Below, in pieces: positions 51,860-63,400 of a stretch of 64,000 nucleotides of DNA (positions within the stretch are counted from its first letter, which is position 1; each line of letters begins with the position of its first letter). Source of the stretch: Aristolochia californica (lineage: Eukaryota > Streptophyta > Magnoliopsida > Piperales > Aristolochiaceae). Below the pieces are notes generated by a model. That model ran no database searches. It was given only the letters and a program-made list of their open reading frames with translations, and was not told the origin of the DNA. The stretch is from positions 32,580,908-32,644,907 of the forward strand of contig JARWKL010000002.1 of NCBI GenBank assembly GCA_029961685.1. The letters are read 5' to 3'. The translations under genes and the position numbers were made by a program.

Positions 51860-52235
51860 TAATTTCCACCAACATGGACTTCCAACCACAAAAATTTAAT
51901 ATTTTGGATGGGGATGAAGTTCCTCCTTCATGGACTTCCAACCACAAAAAAATTGATATTTTTTACGGGGATGAAGTTCCTCCGTCATGGACTCCCAACC
52001 AAAACAAATTGATATTTTTTATGGGAATGAAGTTCCTCCGTCATTGACTCCCAACCACAAATAAATTTTATATTTTTTACAGGGATGAAGTTCCTCTGTC
52101 ATGGACTCCCAACCACAAATAATTTTGATATTTTTTATGGGGACGAAGTTCCTCAGTCAATTTGATATTTTTGATGGGGATGAAGTTCCTCCGTCATGGA
52201 ATCCCAACCACAAATAAATTTGATACTTTTTTATG
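51860..52235. repeat. Tandem array in C3
   Basis: About seven units of roughly 57 bases (one shortened) with GGGATGAAGTTCCTCC, GTCATGGACTCCCAACCAC and TTGATATTTTTTA. It shares the core of the C2 array at 29753. Confidence 0.9.
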
Positions 52236-52489
52236 GGGACATAAATAAATAATGGGATGAGGCTACCTCTTCTTCAATAATTATGTCTCATCAAAAGAGA
52301 CGCAATAACAACAGCTGAAATGGGCTTGGCTTGGGCCCATTTAACATGACCCAAAATAATCCTTGTAACATCACCCATTAAATAATCCAATGCACATATC
52401 TAGACCAAATAATATTCTGACCAAGGAATCATCTGTCAATTCTTCAAATACTAATAATCCAGCCAGACATAAAAAATTTACCGAGGCAG

Positions 52490-53150
52490 AAAATAAGTGG
52501 CCCGAGTCAAGTTGACCCGGACCGAGTTGACTCGATCCGAGTTTGTCTTGGTTGACTCAGTCTGGCTAGTGCTGAAACAGTGCTCGGCTGGGAACTTGGG
52601 CATTGGCTTAACTCGGCCTCTCTGAATTGACTCGGGCGAGTCCATGTTGTGCCAGCGGGCCATAGTGTTGATTAATTCATGTTTCCTAACTTAATAAACA
52701 TGAAATGCTTGAACAGTGAAATATTCGTCTTCCTCCCCGGCTTCATTGGCGGAAACAAAGCTCGGCGGGAGCTTGGAAGGAAGTTTCCAACCCTCTTTCC
52801 CCCCGACGCAGAGAGGAAATTTAGAAGGAAAGTTTCCCACCCGACTTTGTCTTCTCTGGCAGTGGCGGGTCATCTTTCCCCGCGGTCGAATAGAGAACGA
52901 CGAAAAAAATGCAACAGCAATACATCTTCTTCCCAAACACCGACGCTGTGATGGATTTGGTGATGAAGAGAACTAGTTGGAAACCGTATTCTGGATGGAG
53001 TAAGTGGCTCGGGGAGAGAAGTTTTTTTCACAAGCTGTCTTCGTCTTCGAGCTCCAAAAAAATTGAAAGCAGCAGTAGCGGTGGTGATGGGAAGGCTTCG
53101 ACAGAGGACAGTAAGATGGACTAGTGTTTCTTCTCACGTTCATAGTGTCA
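52490..53150 (-). other. C3 GC-rich module
   Basis: In element orientation: GC-rich block (about 53150-52700), a decayed palindrome TTAAGTTAGGAAA (52683-52695), then many GAGTCAACTCGG-type words to 52496. Overlapping open frames on both strands look like composition effects. Parallel to 5207-5760 and the G8 interior. Confidence 0.5.
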
Positions 53151-53654
53151 TCATCTCAGACGACGGTGACGTTACCCTCCACAAAACAGACCTCGGCTTA
53201 ACGACAATAATTCCGCAATGGAATTATTTCCTCCAGAACAGAAATAATTCTAGTGCAAGCTTCCAACAAAGTGGTCGTGGCAGGTGGCGTAGACACTGCC
53301 AGTGAAGTTAAACGAGACGAGCGGTGAAGTTAAGCGAAGATGACAGCCAGTAGCAGCGAAAACACTACTTGGGAAGACGCCATGGATTAGCTCAAGAGTG
53401 AGGACAACATATTTGATACCAAGGGTAAGGTAGTTTATCGAGGTGGGAAGCATACAATACCTGTAGCAGATTAATGAGAGAAAAAAATTGAACTCGATCT
53501 CATCATACTCTAGCAGACAAATAAATCGAAGAAAGAAAACAGTACCATTGAAATAAACAACAAATTTCACCAACTAAAAAAAACAATATGAGAAAAGAAA
53601 AATAATTTGTTTCTGAATCTTGAAAAAACCATACTCTGAGTCCTGACAATCAAA
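53151..53654 (-). other. C3 leader, non-coding
   Basis: AT-rich sequence between the GC-rich block and the primer-binding site. Nothing recognisable. Confidence 0.45.
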
Positions 53655-53666
53655 GCTCTGATACCA

Positions 53667-54039
53667 TGTTGATTTTTAGGACTCCATGAATTTAGTTCAT
53701 GGAGAAAAAGGGAAAGAAACCCATTGGGATAACACTGGAGGAAGAAGGGTTATGGAATTGATTATTCCTAACCCTCCCTCTGAAGCTCTATTTATTGATT
53801 TATGAAACTACTATATTATAATAATACCCCTGAACTTAGGGTTTAGGGTTTAGGGTAACCCTAGAACTTTAGCTTAATTACATCAATGCCATCTCTTTGA
53901 GATGACCCTTTATTTACCATCCTGCCATCAATGTATGTGGGCCTATGGGCCTTCTCCTTGATTGTAGGCCTTGAGCCCATCTTATATATCTCTTGGATTC
54001 ATGGGTCTTCCTTGGTCTTATGGGTCCTGTCTTCCAACA
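53667..54039 (-). repeat. C3 5' LTR
   Basis: TGTTGATTTTTAGG to GTCTTCCAACA, 373 bases. A telomere-like GGGTTTAGGGTTTAGGG occurs at 53839-53855. Confidence 0.9.
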
Positions 54040-54340
54040 ATTTCTATGTGCTTGAAATGGAAAATGGTGACCAAACTGCTTCTATTTTCTTAGGGAGACC
54101 ATTCTTAAAGGCATCCAATACTAAGATAGATGTTCATAGTGGCACACTTGCCATGGAATTTGATGGTGAAATTTTTAAGTTTAACATTTATGATGCCCTG
54201 AAAAATTTTGGTGATGATAATCCTATTTATTCTATTGGTGTGATTGATTCTTTTGCAAATGAATTTTTGAAATTGATAGAAAAGATGAATTGGAAGTTGT
54301 CATTAGTAAGCATCTTGATAAAGAGAATGAGGAGTTAGCC

Positions 54341-54780
54341 TTGAGTTCTGATTTGCAATAAATTGTTGTAGTGCTGAATGATATTCAACAGTTACAGCAG
54401 TCAGGTAACGTTCTTTATATTGTATGACCAGTTTCTAACAAGAGGCTTTTACCCTCTGTTTTGTAGACTTCCACTCCAGATTTGAAGCCTCTCCACAGTC
54501 ACCTCAAGTACGTGTTCCTTGGAGATGGAGGAACATTACCAATGATCATCTTCAATAAACTTAGTGCACCACAAGAAGAAAAGCATGTGCAGGATGAACT
54601 TCATTTCCAGGAAACGTTCCCTAATGATCAATTGCTCACCGCAAGTGTGACATTACCTTGGTATGAGAATATTGCAAATTATTTGGTTACTAATATGTTA
54701 CTTTCTGGTTTATCTAGGCCTCAAAGAGATAAGGTCAAGAGTGATGCCAAATACTATGTGTGGGATGACCCATAATTATG
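54341..54780 (+). pseudogene. G7a pol remnant with RT and integrase deleted
   Basis: VVVLNDIQQLQQSGNVLYIV, LHSHLKYVFLGDGGTLPMII (start of the RT region), then directly EKHVQDELHFQETFPNDQLL, SVTLPWYENIANYLVTNM and DKVKSDAKYYVWDDP (normally between RNase H and integrase). A stop and the post-integrase spacer follow (the DNA GCTTGGGAGGTAACCCAAGG). RT, RNase H and integrase are all missing. Same junction as G7b. Confidence 0.85.
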
Positions 54781-55912
54781 GAAGCATTGAGTCGAGCCAA
54801 TGACAATAAACAAAGGCACTGCTTGGGAGGTAACCCAAGGGGAGTTCGTTCCTTTTTCTTTTTATTTCGAATTTATATTTTGGTTATTTGTGCCTTCTCA
54901 TTACATTTCACCTTAAATTGGGGAGAATGTAAGTTCTAAGTGTGGGGGAAGGAATTTAGGATGTGTTTCAATACTATTTTCAAAAAAAACAAAATCCAAA
55001 AAATAAAAATAAAAATCTTTGTTTTTTCCTTTTGTTGAATCCCTTTGAACTTTTTTTTTTGTTTTGTGAACCCACATTACAAGCTTTAAACCTGAAAAAA
55101 AAAAAAACTTACCCTAGCCGTAGAGCTAGTGGAGCATTGTTCATCATTGTGGTTTGTATGACTGTGCAAGAAATAAGTGTGGGGGTGTCTGCATTTGTAG
55201 TATGGCTATGACTGGTGAAATGGAACATGTTTTCATCCTCAATTCATGATTTCCATTGTTAGTGTAATTAAAAAAAAAAGGAGAAGAGAAAAAGAAAAGA
55301 AGAAAAGAAGTGATGGAGGGAATGGCTTTTGAAGTTAAAAACTGTCTATGTTCATAATTCCTCCTAAAATTCCAAGAAATGTCTATTTATATGAGATAGA
55401 TACAAATTGAAGAAGCTGCTGAGTGGAGTGATTGATTTTTCATGTCTTATATATTCGAGCTTAAGTTGTTTCATTTTTGCTCCACTAGTTTCGATGACTT
55501 TTGAGCTACATTCCCAAATATTTCCCACCTTGATCCAAAACCCCATTAAAACCCTTGAAAAGTCCTTATGATTTATTTTATGCATGTGATCTGAGTGGTG
55601 GAGAATGACAAGATATGCAAGCCTATTGTAGATCATTTTCATTGGAATGAATTTGAGAGAAACACATACCCTTCAAACACATGAGAGCCAAGTGTTTATT
55701 TCAGTGAGGGTCTACTTATTTAGTTTACTCCATCTTTGAATGAAAATTCTTAATAAGTAATTGTAAGCTTTTTAAGAATATTTATTCATGATATGTTATG
55801 AGTTTTGAAGAGCTTGGTTGTTATTTGTTGATGGCATTACAACCTTGGTGTTATTGGGAAAGTGAATTTGAGTTTTGCCTGAGGACGAGCAAAAGCTAAG
55901 TGTGGGAAATTT
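54781..55912 (+). other. G7a 3' untranslated region
   Basis: Non-coding, with A/T runs, ending in a purine tract near AAGTGTGGGAAA before the LTR. Homologous to 26798-28150 in reverse. Confidence 0.7.
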
Positions 55913-57161
55913 TTATGAGAATGCAAAATATCATATTTCTATCCCTTAATGTTTAGGATTTTATAATTATTTGGTGCCTAAATATACTCATTATTCTTAT
56001 ATTTTGATTTAGGATGCAAATGAAGGTGTTAAGTGCAAAAGGAAGTTAATTGGGTGATCCTGGATAGTTTCGATATCGATTCATAATATGGGCATAACTC
56101 TCTCATCCTAGCTCTAATGAAGATGATTCAAGATTCTATTAAACTCCAAGAAAACTTTCTACAACTTTTATTTTTTGAAGTTTGACCAATACATGCTGCA
56201 TCCAGGTTAAAATTGGACTTGAAATTGGATGCACAAAAAGAAAAACCCTAAACCGGGAGAAATAAGTGGAATAAAAAGGAGAAGAGTTTGGTGCCCCTGA
56301 CCTCATTTTCTCTTCTCCAGCTTTTCCTATATCTTTTCTCTAGTTTTTTTCTTCAGATTTCTTCATGGCCTTGCGTGGTTAAACTTTCAGACTTGGTCAA
56401 AGGAAATTGAAACCATTGGAATCAATACAACTATGAGATCTGATTTGTTTTCATCGTTTGATTTATTTTTTGAGTATCTGATGTTCTTCTGTAATTTGCT
56501 TTCATGATTGTCTAGTTTAATCACTAGGAGGCCTACTAGTTTATTACTCATTTCAATCTACTGCTAGGTTAGATGTCAAATCTGTAATTGTTTGATCTCT
56601 TTAACCTGTGAAGCAATTGAGATTTGATGATTTATTGTGTTAGGAATTATTAGATCTTGAGAAGAAGGTTGGACTAAATTAAATGCAGCCGCTTTTGCTT
56701 GTGTTGTTCAACTTCATCGATCTCTCTAATTCTTATGGTTGCTGCCAGAATAAACCTTTAGCACATGTCTTGGGTTGTTTAGTAGTTAGGGTTAACTGGA
56801 TGGCTTATTTTATAATTAACTATGAATGGAAAGATAGGAAGATAGTTCCAACTGTAAATATTCAAGTGTGAATTGATATATGCTTGCAACGATGATCAAT
56901 TGTGAAATTCCAATGGTGGATGTTGACTTAGACCAAGGTTTGTTGTTTTGATTGATTTCGATTCTTTTAATTTGAATTGTTTCTAAGCTATTTTTCTTAA
57001 AAGTGTTGTCGTTATAGTCAACCCCCCCCCCCCTCCCCCATCACTTTTCATGAGCATAAAAGTAGACTAATCACTCTTCGTGAGATCGATCCTTACTAGC
57101 ACTACTGCATATATTTTTAGGAGTATAGGTTTTATTTTTGGTTGCCTACGAAAGCACACCA
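55913..57161 (+). repeat. G7 LTR shared by two interiors
   Basis: Starts TTATGAGAATG (TG mutated to TT) and ends CACACCA. It is at once the 3' LTR of G7a and the 5' LTR of G7c, since a purine tract precedes it and a primer site follows. Confidence 0.85.
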
Positions 57162-57166
57162 AATTT

Positions 57167-57184
57167 TGGCTTCATTGCTGGGGA
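57167..57184 (+). promoter_or_regulatory. G7c primer-binding site
   Basis: TGGCTTCATTGCTGGGGA, close to the tRNA-Asp-type site TGGCGCCGTTGCCGGGGA; the differences are mostly C to T. Confidence 0.78.
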
Positions 57185-57439
57185 GTGATTCTAATTGATT
57201 TTTTTGCTTCTTGTGATCTTTATTTTGTTCTTGAAATTTAAAAAAAAAAACCGTTAGTTTTTTCCTTGTTACAATTTTGGCAAAATTCTAACTCTGAAGC
57301 CAAATTCCACTGGGGGTTTTAGAATTTTTATTTGTTTTCATGATTCTAGATTTTTCCTGATTCATTTTCCATGTTTTATTAGAGTTTCCTTGATTTTCTA
57401 TGATTGTATCTCAATCTTCTAATCAAGGTAATTTGTAGT

Positions 57440-58806
57440 GCGATCCTGAAATAGAGAGAACTTTGCGTAGGTTAAGGAGAGAAACTCGGAGGAATTCTGA
57501 AGCGAACGATCTAGCTCTTGATTCCCCATTTGATAGCGAATCTGATTTAGAGGAAGAGGAAGCCATGGTTGGAAATTGAACTTTAAAAGAGCTTGCAGCC
57601 CTTGATTTGAATCAACAACACTTATGCATAACGTTCCTACTTTAGATGCTACTAGTACATTTGAATTAAAATATGGACTAATACATCTCTTGCTATCTCT
57701 TCATGATCTTGCAAGTGAAGATCCTGACAAGCATCTAAAGGAGTTTTATGTGGTATGCATGAGTATGAAACCCACAAGGTGAATAAAGAGCAAATTAAAT
57801 TACGAGCCTTTCCATTTTCTTTGAAGGATTCAGCTAAGGATTGCCTCTATTATCTACCCTCCGGGAGTATTACCACATGGGACGAGATGCAGAGATTTTT
57901 TTTGGAGAAATATTTCCCAACTTCAAGGGATTTTAACATTTGGAAAGAAATTTGTTGTGTAAGGCAGCATAACGGAGAGTCCCTACACGAATATTCGGAA
58001 CGTTTCAAGAAATTATGTGCAAGCTGCCCCCATCATCAGATTAGCGAGCAGCTTCTTATCCAGTATTTCTATGAGGGCCTTGTACCCACTGATAGGAGCA
58101 TGATTGATGGTGCTATTGGAGGATCTTTGGTGGATAAAACTCACGAGGCCGCGAGAAACTTGATTGCAAATATGGCGGCCAATTTTCAACAATTTGGCAC
58201 TAGACTTGACCTTCCATCTAAGAATGTTAATGAGGTAAATATTTCCTCCCTTGAACAAAAAATTGCGAGTCCAACTGGTCTTGTTCATCAAATGGGTGTA
58301 GGTAATACGCAAACAACGAAGGCTTGTGGGATTTGTTCACTAGTAGGACATCCAACCGACATGTGCCCAACTCTTCAAGAGGACCCCACTGAGCAAGTGA
58401 ATGTGGCGGGTGGTTTTCCTAGACAACCACAAAGGAAGTATGATCCTTATTCGAACGCATATGCCATGGGATGGAGGGATCATCCCAACCTTAGCTATGG
58501 GAATCCACAACTTAATCAGCCTGCGACTCAAAATCACCCAAGTTACCAGCAATATAGGCAGCCATATCCCCCTAGAAAACAACCAGGCCAAACTTCAAAT
58601 TCTGGTTTGTCTTTAGAAGATATTGTTAAATCTCTTACCACTAATAATTTGCAATTTCAACAAGAGACAAGGGCCAGTATTCAAAGTTTGGACAATCAAA
58701 TGGATCAGATGGCAACCGCAATTAGTCAGCTAGAGGTGAAAAGTTCGAAGAAATTACCCTCTCCAATAGTAGTAAATCCAAGAAAAAATGCCAGTGCAAC
58801 CATTTA
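57440..58806 (+). CDS. G7c gag
   Basis: Open frame 57755-58804 (350 codons) plus a broken N-terminal part from about 57440. KEQIKLRAFPFSLKDSAKDC, LPSGSITTWDEMQRFFLEKY, NGESLHEYSERFKKLCASCP, EQLLIQYFYEGLVPTDRSM, intact zinc knuckle CGICSLVGHPTDMC, then a Tyr/Pro/Gln-rich tail and a helical stretch (SIQSLDNQMDQMATAIS). It is the best preserved Gag of this family here. It would assemble particles and bind RNA. Confidence 0.9.
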
Positions 58807-59605
58807 GAGAAGTGGTAAAGAAGTTGAGATTCCGGTAAAGACAGCCCTTGCATCGTCAGAGCAAGAAAAGGAGAAAAACGTTGTTGCAGATAGGAACGTC
58901 CCAATGATGATGGCATACCTAAGTGTATGTTTCCACCTCTTTCTGATTATAAACCAATTCCTCCTTTTCCACAGGCTTTGGAAAATTCTAGAAAATATGA
59001 GCAAAATAAAGATTTATATGAAACTTTTCGTTTTATGTGAGGTAAATATTCCACTTTTAGATGCTATTAAACAAGTGCCTCATTATGCTAAATTCCTGAA
59101 AGAACTATGCAAAATTAAAAAGAAACAAAAACATAAAGGATGTGAGAAGGGGAGAGAAGGGGAGAATGTTTCTGCAATTATTCAAAGAAAAATCCCTACG
59201 AAATGCAAAGATCCAAGTATGTTTACTATCCCTTGTATGTTCGGTAACATCAGATTTGAGAAGACCATGATAGATTTTGGGGCTTCGATTATTGTCATGC
59301 CATATTCTATAAATGCTTCTTAGAAAGTTGGACCTTTGAATAAAACTAGTGTTGTGATTCAATTGGCTGATAGATCTAATGTCTATTCTAAAGGTGTAGT
59401 TGAGGATGTTCTTGTGAAAGTTAATGATTTGATTTTCCCTGCTGATTTCTATGTGCTTAATTTGGAAAAAGGTGACCTAACTAATCCTATTTTGTTAGGA
59501 AGACCATTCTTAAAGACATCCAAGACTAAGATAGATGTTCATAGTGGCACACTTACAATGAAATTTGATGGAGAAATTGTTAAGTTTTATATTTATGATG
59601 CCATG
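58807..59605 (+). pseudogene. G7c protease region, cut by C4
   Basis: Continues gag in shifted frames: LLDAIKQVPHYAKFLKELC, MFTIPCMFGNIRFEKTMIDF, active-site region DFGASIIVMPYSINAS, stop at 59323, then VVIQLADRSNVYSKGVVEDV, FPADFYVLNLEKGDLTNPIL and LGRPFLKTSKTKIDVHSG. It ends in IYDAM where the C4 LTR begins at CCATG (59601-59605). Confidence 0.88.
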
Positions 59606-60042
59606 TGTTGGAAGATAAGCTCAAGCCCACATGACCAAGGAAGGCCCACATATCTAAGATTATTATAAGATGGGCCACATGACCAAGGAAGGCCCACAAG
59701 ATGGGCCCAAGCCCATAAGAAGTAGGACCCACAATGATAACCATGAGCTGGCATCCTTATCACATCAGTTGGAAGATCAAGGACTCACAAAAGTATCTTT
59801 ATCTTAGGGTTGCAACCAAGAAGAGTTTTAGTTTGAGTTATGTTTGTCTTTTATCTATATTGAATTATTTAATTATGTTAGGACTTATCTTTAAGTGTTA
59901 GAGTTTGGTGTAATTGGAACAAGGGTAGTATTATTGTAATTGGACTTTACAACCTCCTCTATTATAAATAGAGGTTCAAGTACTCTGATTATAATAAGTT
60001 ATTGAAGTCAATGAAGTATTTTACTTTTTCATAAATTCAACA
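59606..60042 (+). repeat. C4 5' LTR
   Basis: TGTTGGAAGATAAGC to ATAAATTCAACA, 437 bases, TATA box TATAAATA at 59963-59970. Confidence 0.92.
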
Positions 60043-60394
60043 TGGTATCAAAGGAGGTTCTGTGAGTTGACTTGGTCAACTCACAGAGGTAATGTGATCC
60101 TTTCTCTAAACCCTAAACCCTAAGTCTAGGTTCGTAGTTTTTTTTTTCTGCCCCTGTACCAGTAGTTTGCTTTTCATTTTTTACCTCTCTACGTAGTTTT
60201 TAATATTGAAAATTAAATATTGATGGAAAGATATTTGAGTCTACTTTCCAAAAAAACCAATTTGTTCCAATCGAAGTTATCTACAGAAAGATAACGATAT
60301 TTGTATGAGCAAAGGTTAGATTGCAAAAAAAGTTCAAGCAGCAGCAGCAATCTTCAGATTCAGAGGTATTTTTTTCTATCAAGAAGAAGACTTT
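59606..60394 (+). mobile_element. LARD-like element C4, 5' part
   Basis: 5' LTR 59606-60042, primer site TGGTATCAAAGG (60043-60054) and about 340 bases of leader before G6 cuts in. The leader has an inverted repeat GAGTTGACTTGGTCAACTC (60063-60081) and matches C2 in reverse. Its left flank CCATG equals the flank of C2 in G7b. Confidence 0.88.
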
Positions 60395-61257
60395 TGTTAC
60401 GGTCCCAGGCCATGGATTGAGTAACAGGGTGTGGGAATTGGAACTCCAGCACTGATGGTGTGTTGCTGGACTCGATATGGTGGTCTAAAACCCCCTTCTT
60501 TGATTGATCTTTCTCACTTGATCAAGCTCTCTCTTTATGAATGCAATATAGTGCTAGGCATAGCTTAAGAACCCAATTACTATTAATGTGAATGATATAG
60601 GAAAAGGGTTACCTTTTCTTGATCAAGGCAATTAGGGTTTCAACCCTCTTCTTGCTGCTGCTCGTGCTACGATGGTGGTCCTACCTTGGGATAGCCCTTG
60701 GCCAACGTTGGGGAGGCTCCTTCCCAGCTTCTTGTTGGGCGCCATGCTAGAAAGAGTCCTGCTTGATGCTGCTCATGGTGTAGGCTAGGCAATCCTTCAA
60801 CTCTGGCTCGTTAAGAGAGGTATGAGACCTTCTCTTCATTGTGTAGATGGGGAGAAGACTGAAGCCTCTCCTTGAACTCGAAAAAGAGGCAGGAAGCTTT
60901 CTCTCTTGCTCGGTATGGTTTGATGGAGGATGGAGAATAGTAATGATCAATGGAGGATGAAGGGATACGTGGGCTTTGAGGAAAACCCTAACCTCGAGAT
61001 CATGAAGGAGATCCCTAGCCTGTTTACCCTAACATTACCTAAATTCAATGCTTGATTTTTCTCTATTACATTACCCTTTAAATAGTTGACCTCCTAGGTG
61101 TTTTAGGGCTACAAGAATCACAATATTTCCCCTATGATGATACTTATTAAAAAATTAGAAATAAATCCTACTTAAAGCAATATAAATTTAACTAATGGAC
61201 TCAATGAGTTATTGCCTCCTTCGTTGTGTGACTCGGTGTGCTATTGAGGCCACAACA
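60395..61257 (-). repeat. G6 3' LTR
   Basis: Plus-strand ends TGTTACGGTCC and GGCCACAACA. In element orientation its end encodes SMAWDRN (ATG at 60413), comparable with the gag start of G3. Its beginning continues pol as DVVASIAHRVTQRRRQ to a stop. Confidence 0.88.
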
Positions 61258-62500
61258 TCTGCCTCCCCCTGGAGAAAGAGCTTGTCCTCAAGCTCAAAAG
61301 CTGGGTAGACCTGTTTGAAGATGTCCACACGTTCCCATGTTGCAGCCTCCGGTTCAGTGTTCGTCCACTTAACAAAAATCTCCCAATGGTCATTGAGCAA
61401 CCGTGTGCGTAACACCACGGCTAGTGTAAGAAAAATGTCTCCATTGTCAACCTGAGGGAGGAATGTAGTAGATGTAGGAGGTGACCTGGAATGTGGCTTC
61501 AAGAGGGAGACATGAAACACATCATGAAGCTTGGTCATGGATGGCAGTTTGAGTTGATATGCGACTGGCCCCACATGCCCAAGAATGGCAAAAGGCCCAA
61601 AAATTTTGGGAGAGAGCTTATGACGTGGTGGTCCTACAAGTGACTGCTGGTGGTATGGTTGGAGCCGTAACCACACATAATCCCATATCTCGAAAGAGAC
61701 CTCACGATGGCCTTTGTCGTTAGTTCTTTCATGAGTGCCTAATCAATCACGTCCACCCGGGTGGACCCTTGAGTATACGAGAGAAGGCGAGGGGGGTCCA
61801 GGCCATATAGAACCCTGAAAGGAGTTGATTGCAATGCGGAGTGGAATGAAGTGTTGTAATAGTACTCGGCTCATGGTAGCCATTGAACCCATTGTCTCGG
61901 ACGATCGCCCACCAAGCACCGTAGATACATCTTGATGGTACGGTTAACCACCTTGGTCTGCCCATCTGTCTGCAAATGATAGGCAGAGGAGAATTTCAAT
62001 TTAGTCCCACTCAAACGAAAGAGTTCCCGCCAAAAGGTGCTCATGAAAACCGCATCTCGATCACTCACAATCGATTCCGTTATGCCATGTCAGCGGACAA
62101 TCTACTCCAGGAAAGTCTGTGCAACCCATGTAGCTGTATAAGGATGAGCCAGTGGAATAAAATATCCGTACTTGGAAAACCTATCAACCACCACGAAGAG
62201 TACTGATTTGCCAAAGGACTGTGGAAGACCTTCAACAAAATCCATCGAAATATTGGCCCAAACCTGCGTAGGAAGGGTGAGAGGCTGGAGAAGACCGGCT
62301 GGACTCAAGTGCTCAGCTTTGTTGCGTTAGAAAACCTGACAGGCTACTACATAAGTCACAATGGAGTTCTTCATGGCTTGCAAATAAAAGTCTACCAGGA
62401 TTTTGTGCAATGTCTTTTGGATACCCTCATGGGTGCTATCATGGTAGGCAGAGAGAATAGCTGGAATCAACTCGGAAGTAGGTGGAAGAAATAGCCGTTG
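61209..62500 (-). pseudogene. G6 integrase and chromodomain tail
   Basis: From upstream: HDSTHEGIQKTLHKI, stop after [68 protein letters not shown] (catalytic Glu is Lys), shifts near 61970 and 61740, then LSPKIFGPFAILGHVGPVAY, KLHDVFHVSLLKPH and WEIFVKWTNTEPEAATWERV, FELEDKLFL. The last frame continues 48 bases into the LTR. Confidence 0.9.
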
Positions 62501-63400
62501 TTTGTAATAAATAAGTGAATCCCGGATGGACCACTTTGATTCCATTGTCCCCACTGAAATATTCCTGTGGAGCTCATGTAGAGCTGGAAGAGTGGCATAT
62601 GCATCTCTCACCAAGTCAAGGATGAGGAATCTCGGCTGACTGAGCGAATAGACCAAATGTTGATCTTCAAAACAACGCAACAAGTCATCAGCCGCCTTGT
62701 TCAATCTACCCTCACGGTAATCCACCAAAAATTCAAAACCCAACAACTTACTGATCCAGTGCTACTGTGGCGACATCGTGAGCCATTGTTCCAGTAGGAA
62801 TTTTAGGCTATATTGGTCAGTGCGGATAAGAAATGCCCGACCCCTATATATAAGGCCGCCAGTGTTGGACCGCCTTGGCCAACCCAATCAATTCCCGCTC
62901 ATATGCTGCCAGTTTGTGATGACAGACTACCAAATGTCTGCTAAAATACGCAATAGGATGTGTTAGCTACTGTAAGACAGCCCCAATGCCCCCTCCCGAA
63001 GCGTTGCACTCAACCACAAATAAGTCATCAAAATTTGGAAGTTGTCATATAGGGGCGGAGGCGAGAGCAGATTTGAGGACCTCAAACGACTGTGTGACCT
63101 CCTCGGTCAAGAGAAAGGAATTCTTCTTGAGGAGACTGGTCAAGGGTGTTGCTAAGGGTTCATAGTTCTGAATAAATTTGTAGTAGTAGCCTGCAAGACC
63201 CAAAAAAACTCGTAAAGTTGAGCAAGACTGGGGTTGTGGCCACTCATGAATAACCCAAATCTTCTCGGGATTAACCGTCCTCATGTGAGATAATGTGACC
63301 CAGATAAGCCACATGTGAAGTCACAAAAGAACATTTGGATTGTTTTAAATAGAGCTGATGTGCTCGTAACAATTCAAAAACAATCCTTAAGTGCTCTAAA
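62501..63400 (-). pseudogene. G6 RNase H and RT thumb
   Basis: FLGLAGYYYKFIQNYEPLAT and SLLKKNSFLLTEEVTQSFEV, a stop, VECNASGGGIGAV (the first RNase H Asp is Asn), then YERELIGLAKAVQHWRPY. A stop near 62760 and LGFEFLVDYREGRLNKAADD (LSR replaced by LLR) follow. Broken by several stops. Confidence 0.88.

Larger units (their letters stand above)
51175..54039 (-). mobile_element. LARD-like element C3
   Basis: 2,865-base minus-strand non-autonomous element with LTRs 51175-51566 and 53667-54039, exact primer site (53655-53666), purine tract after 51566 and a perfect target duplication ATTTC (51170-51174, 54040-54044). The interior has the same first 600 bases and array type as C2, then a GC-rich block with CGAGTC words. 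No protein domain. Confidence 0.92.
50501..54340 (+). pseudogene. G7a protease, split by C3
   Basis: The first part (50470-51174) has YKPVPPFPKAL, FRRREVNIPLLDANKQVP, MFTIPCTLGTTICEKAMIDL and the protease active site in the Athila/Tat form DLGASINVMPYSIY, up to VNDLIFPTDF. After C3 (51175-54039) it resumes as YVLEMENGDQTASIFLGRPF, TKIDVHSGTLAMEFDGEIFK. It ends in SFANEFLKLIEKMNW and a stop at 54336. Removing C3 and one ATTTC restores continuity. Confidence 0.88.

Noticed and set aside
51860..52235. Regularly spaced repeats as a CRISPR array
   Set aside because: The units are contiguous and degenerate with no unique spacers, in a plant LTR element; it is a simple tandem array.
52679..53305. 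Several 60-90 codon frames on both strands in C3
   Set aside because: GC-rich, overlapping, no domain; they belong to the non-coding module of a LARD.
53835..53860. Interstitial telomere repeat
   Set aside because: Only two to three GGGTTTA units, inside an LTR; similar words occur by chance in other leaders (31567, 60100).
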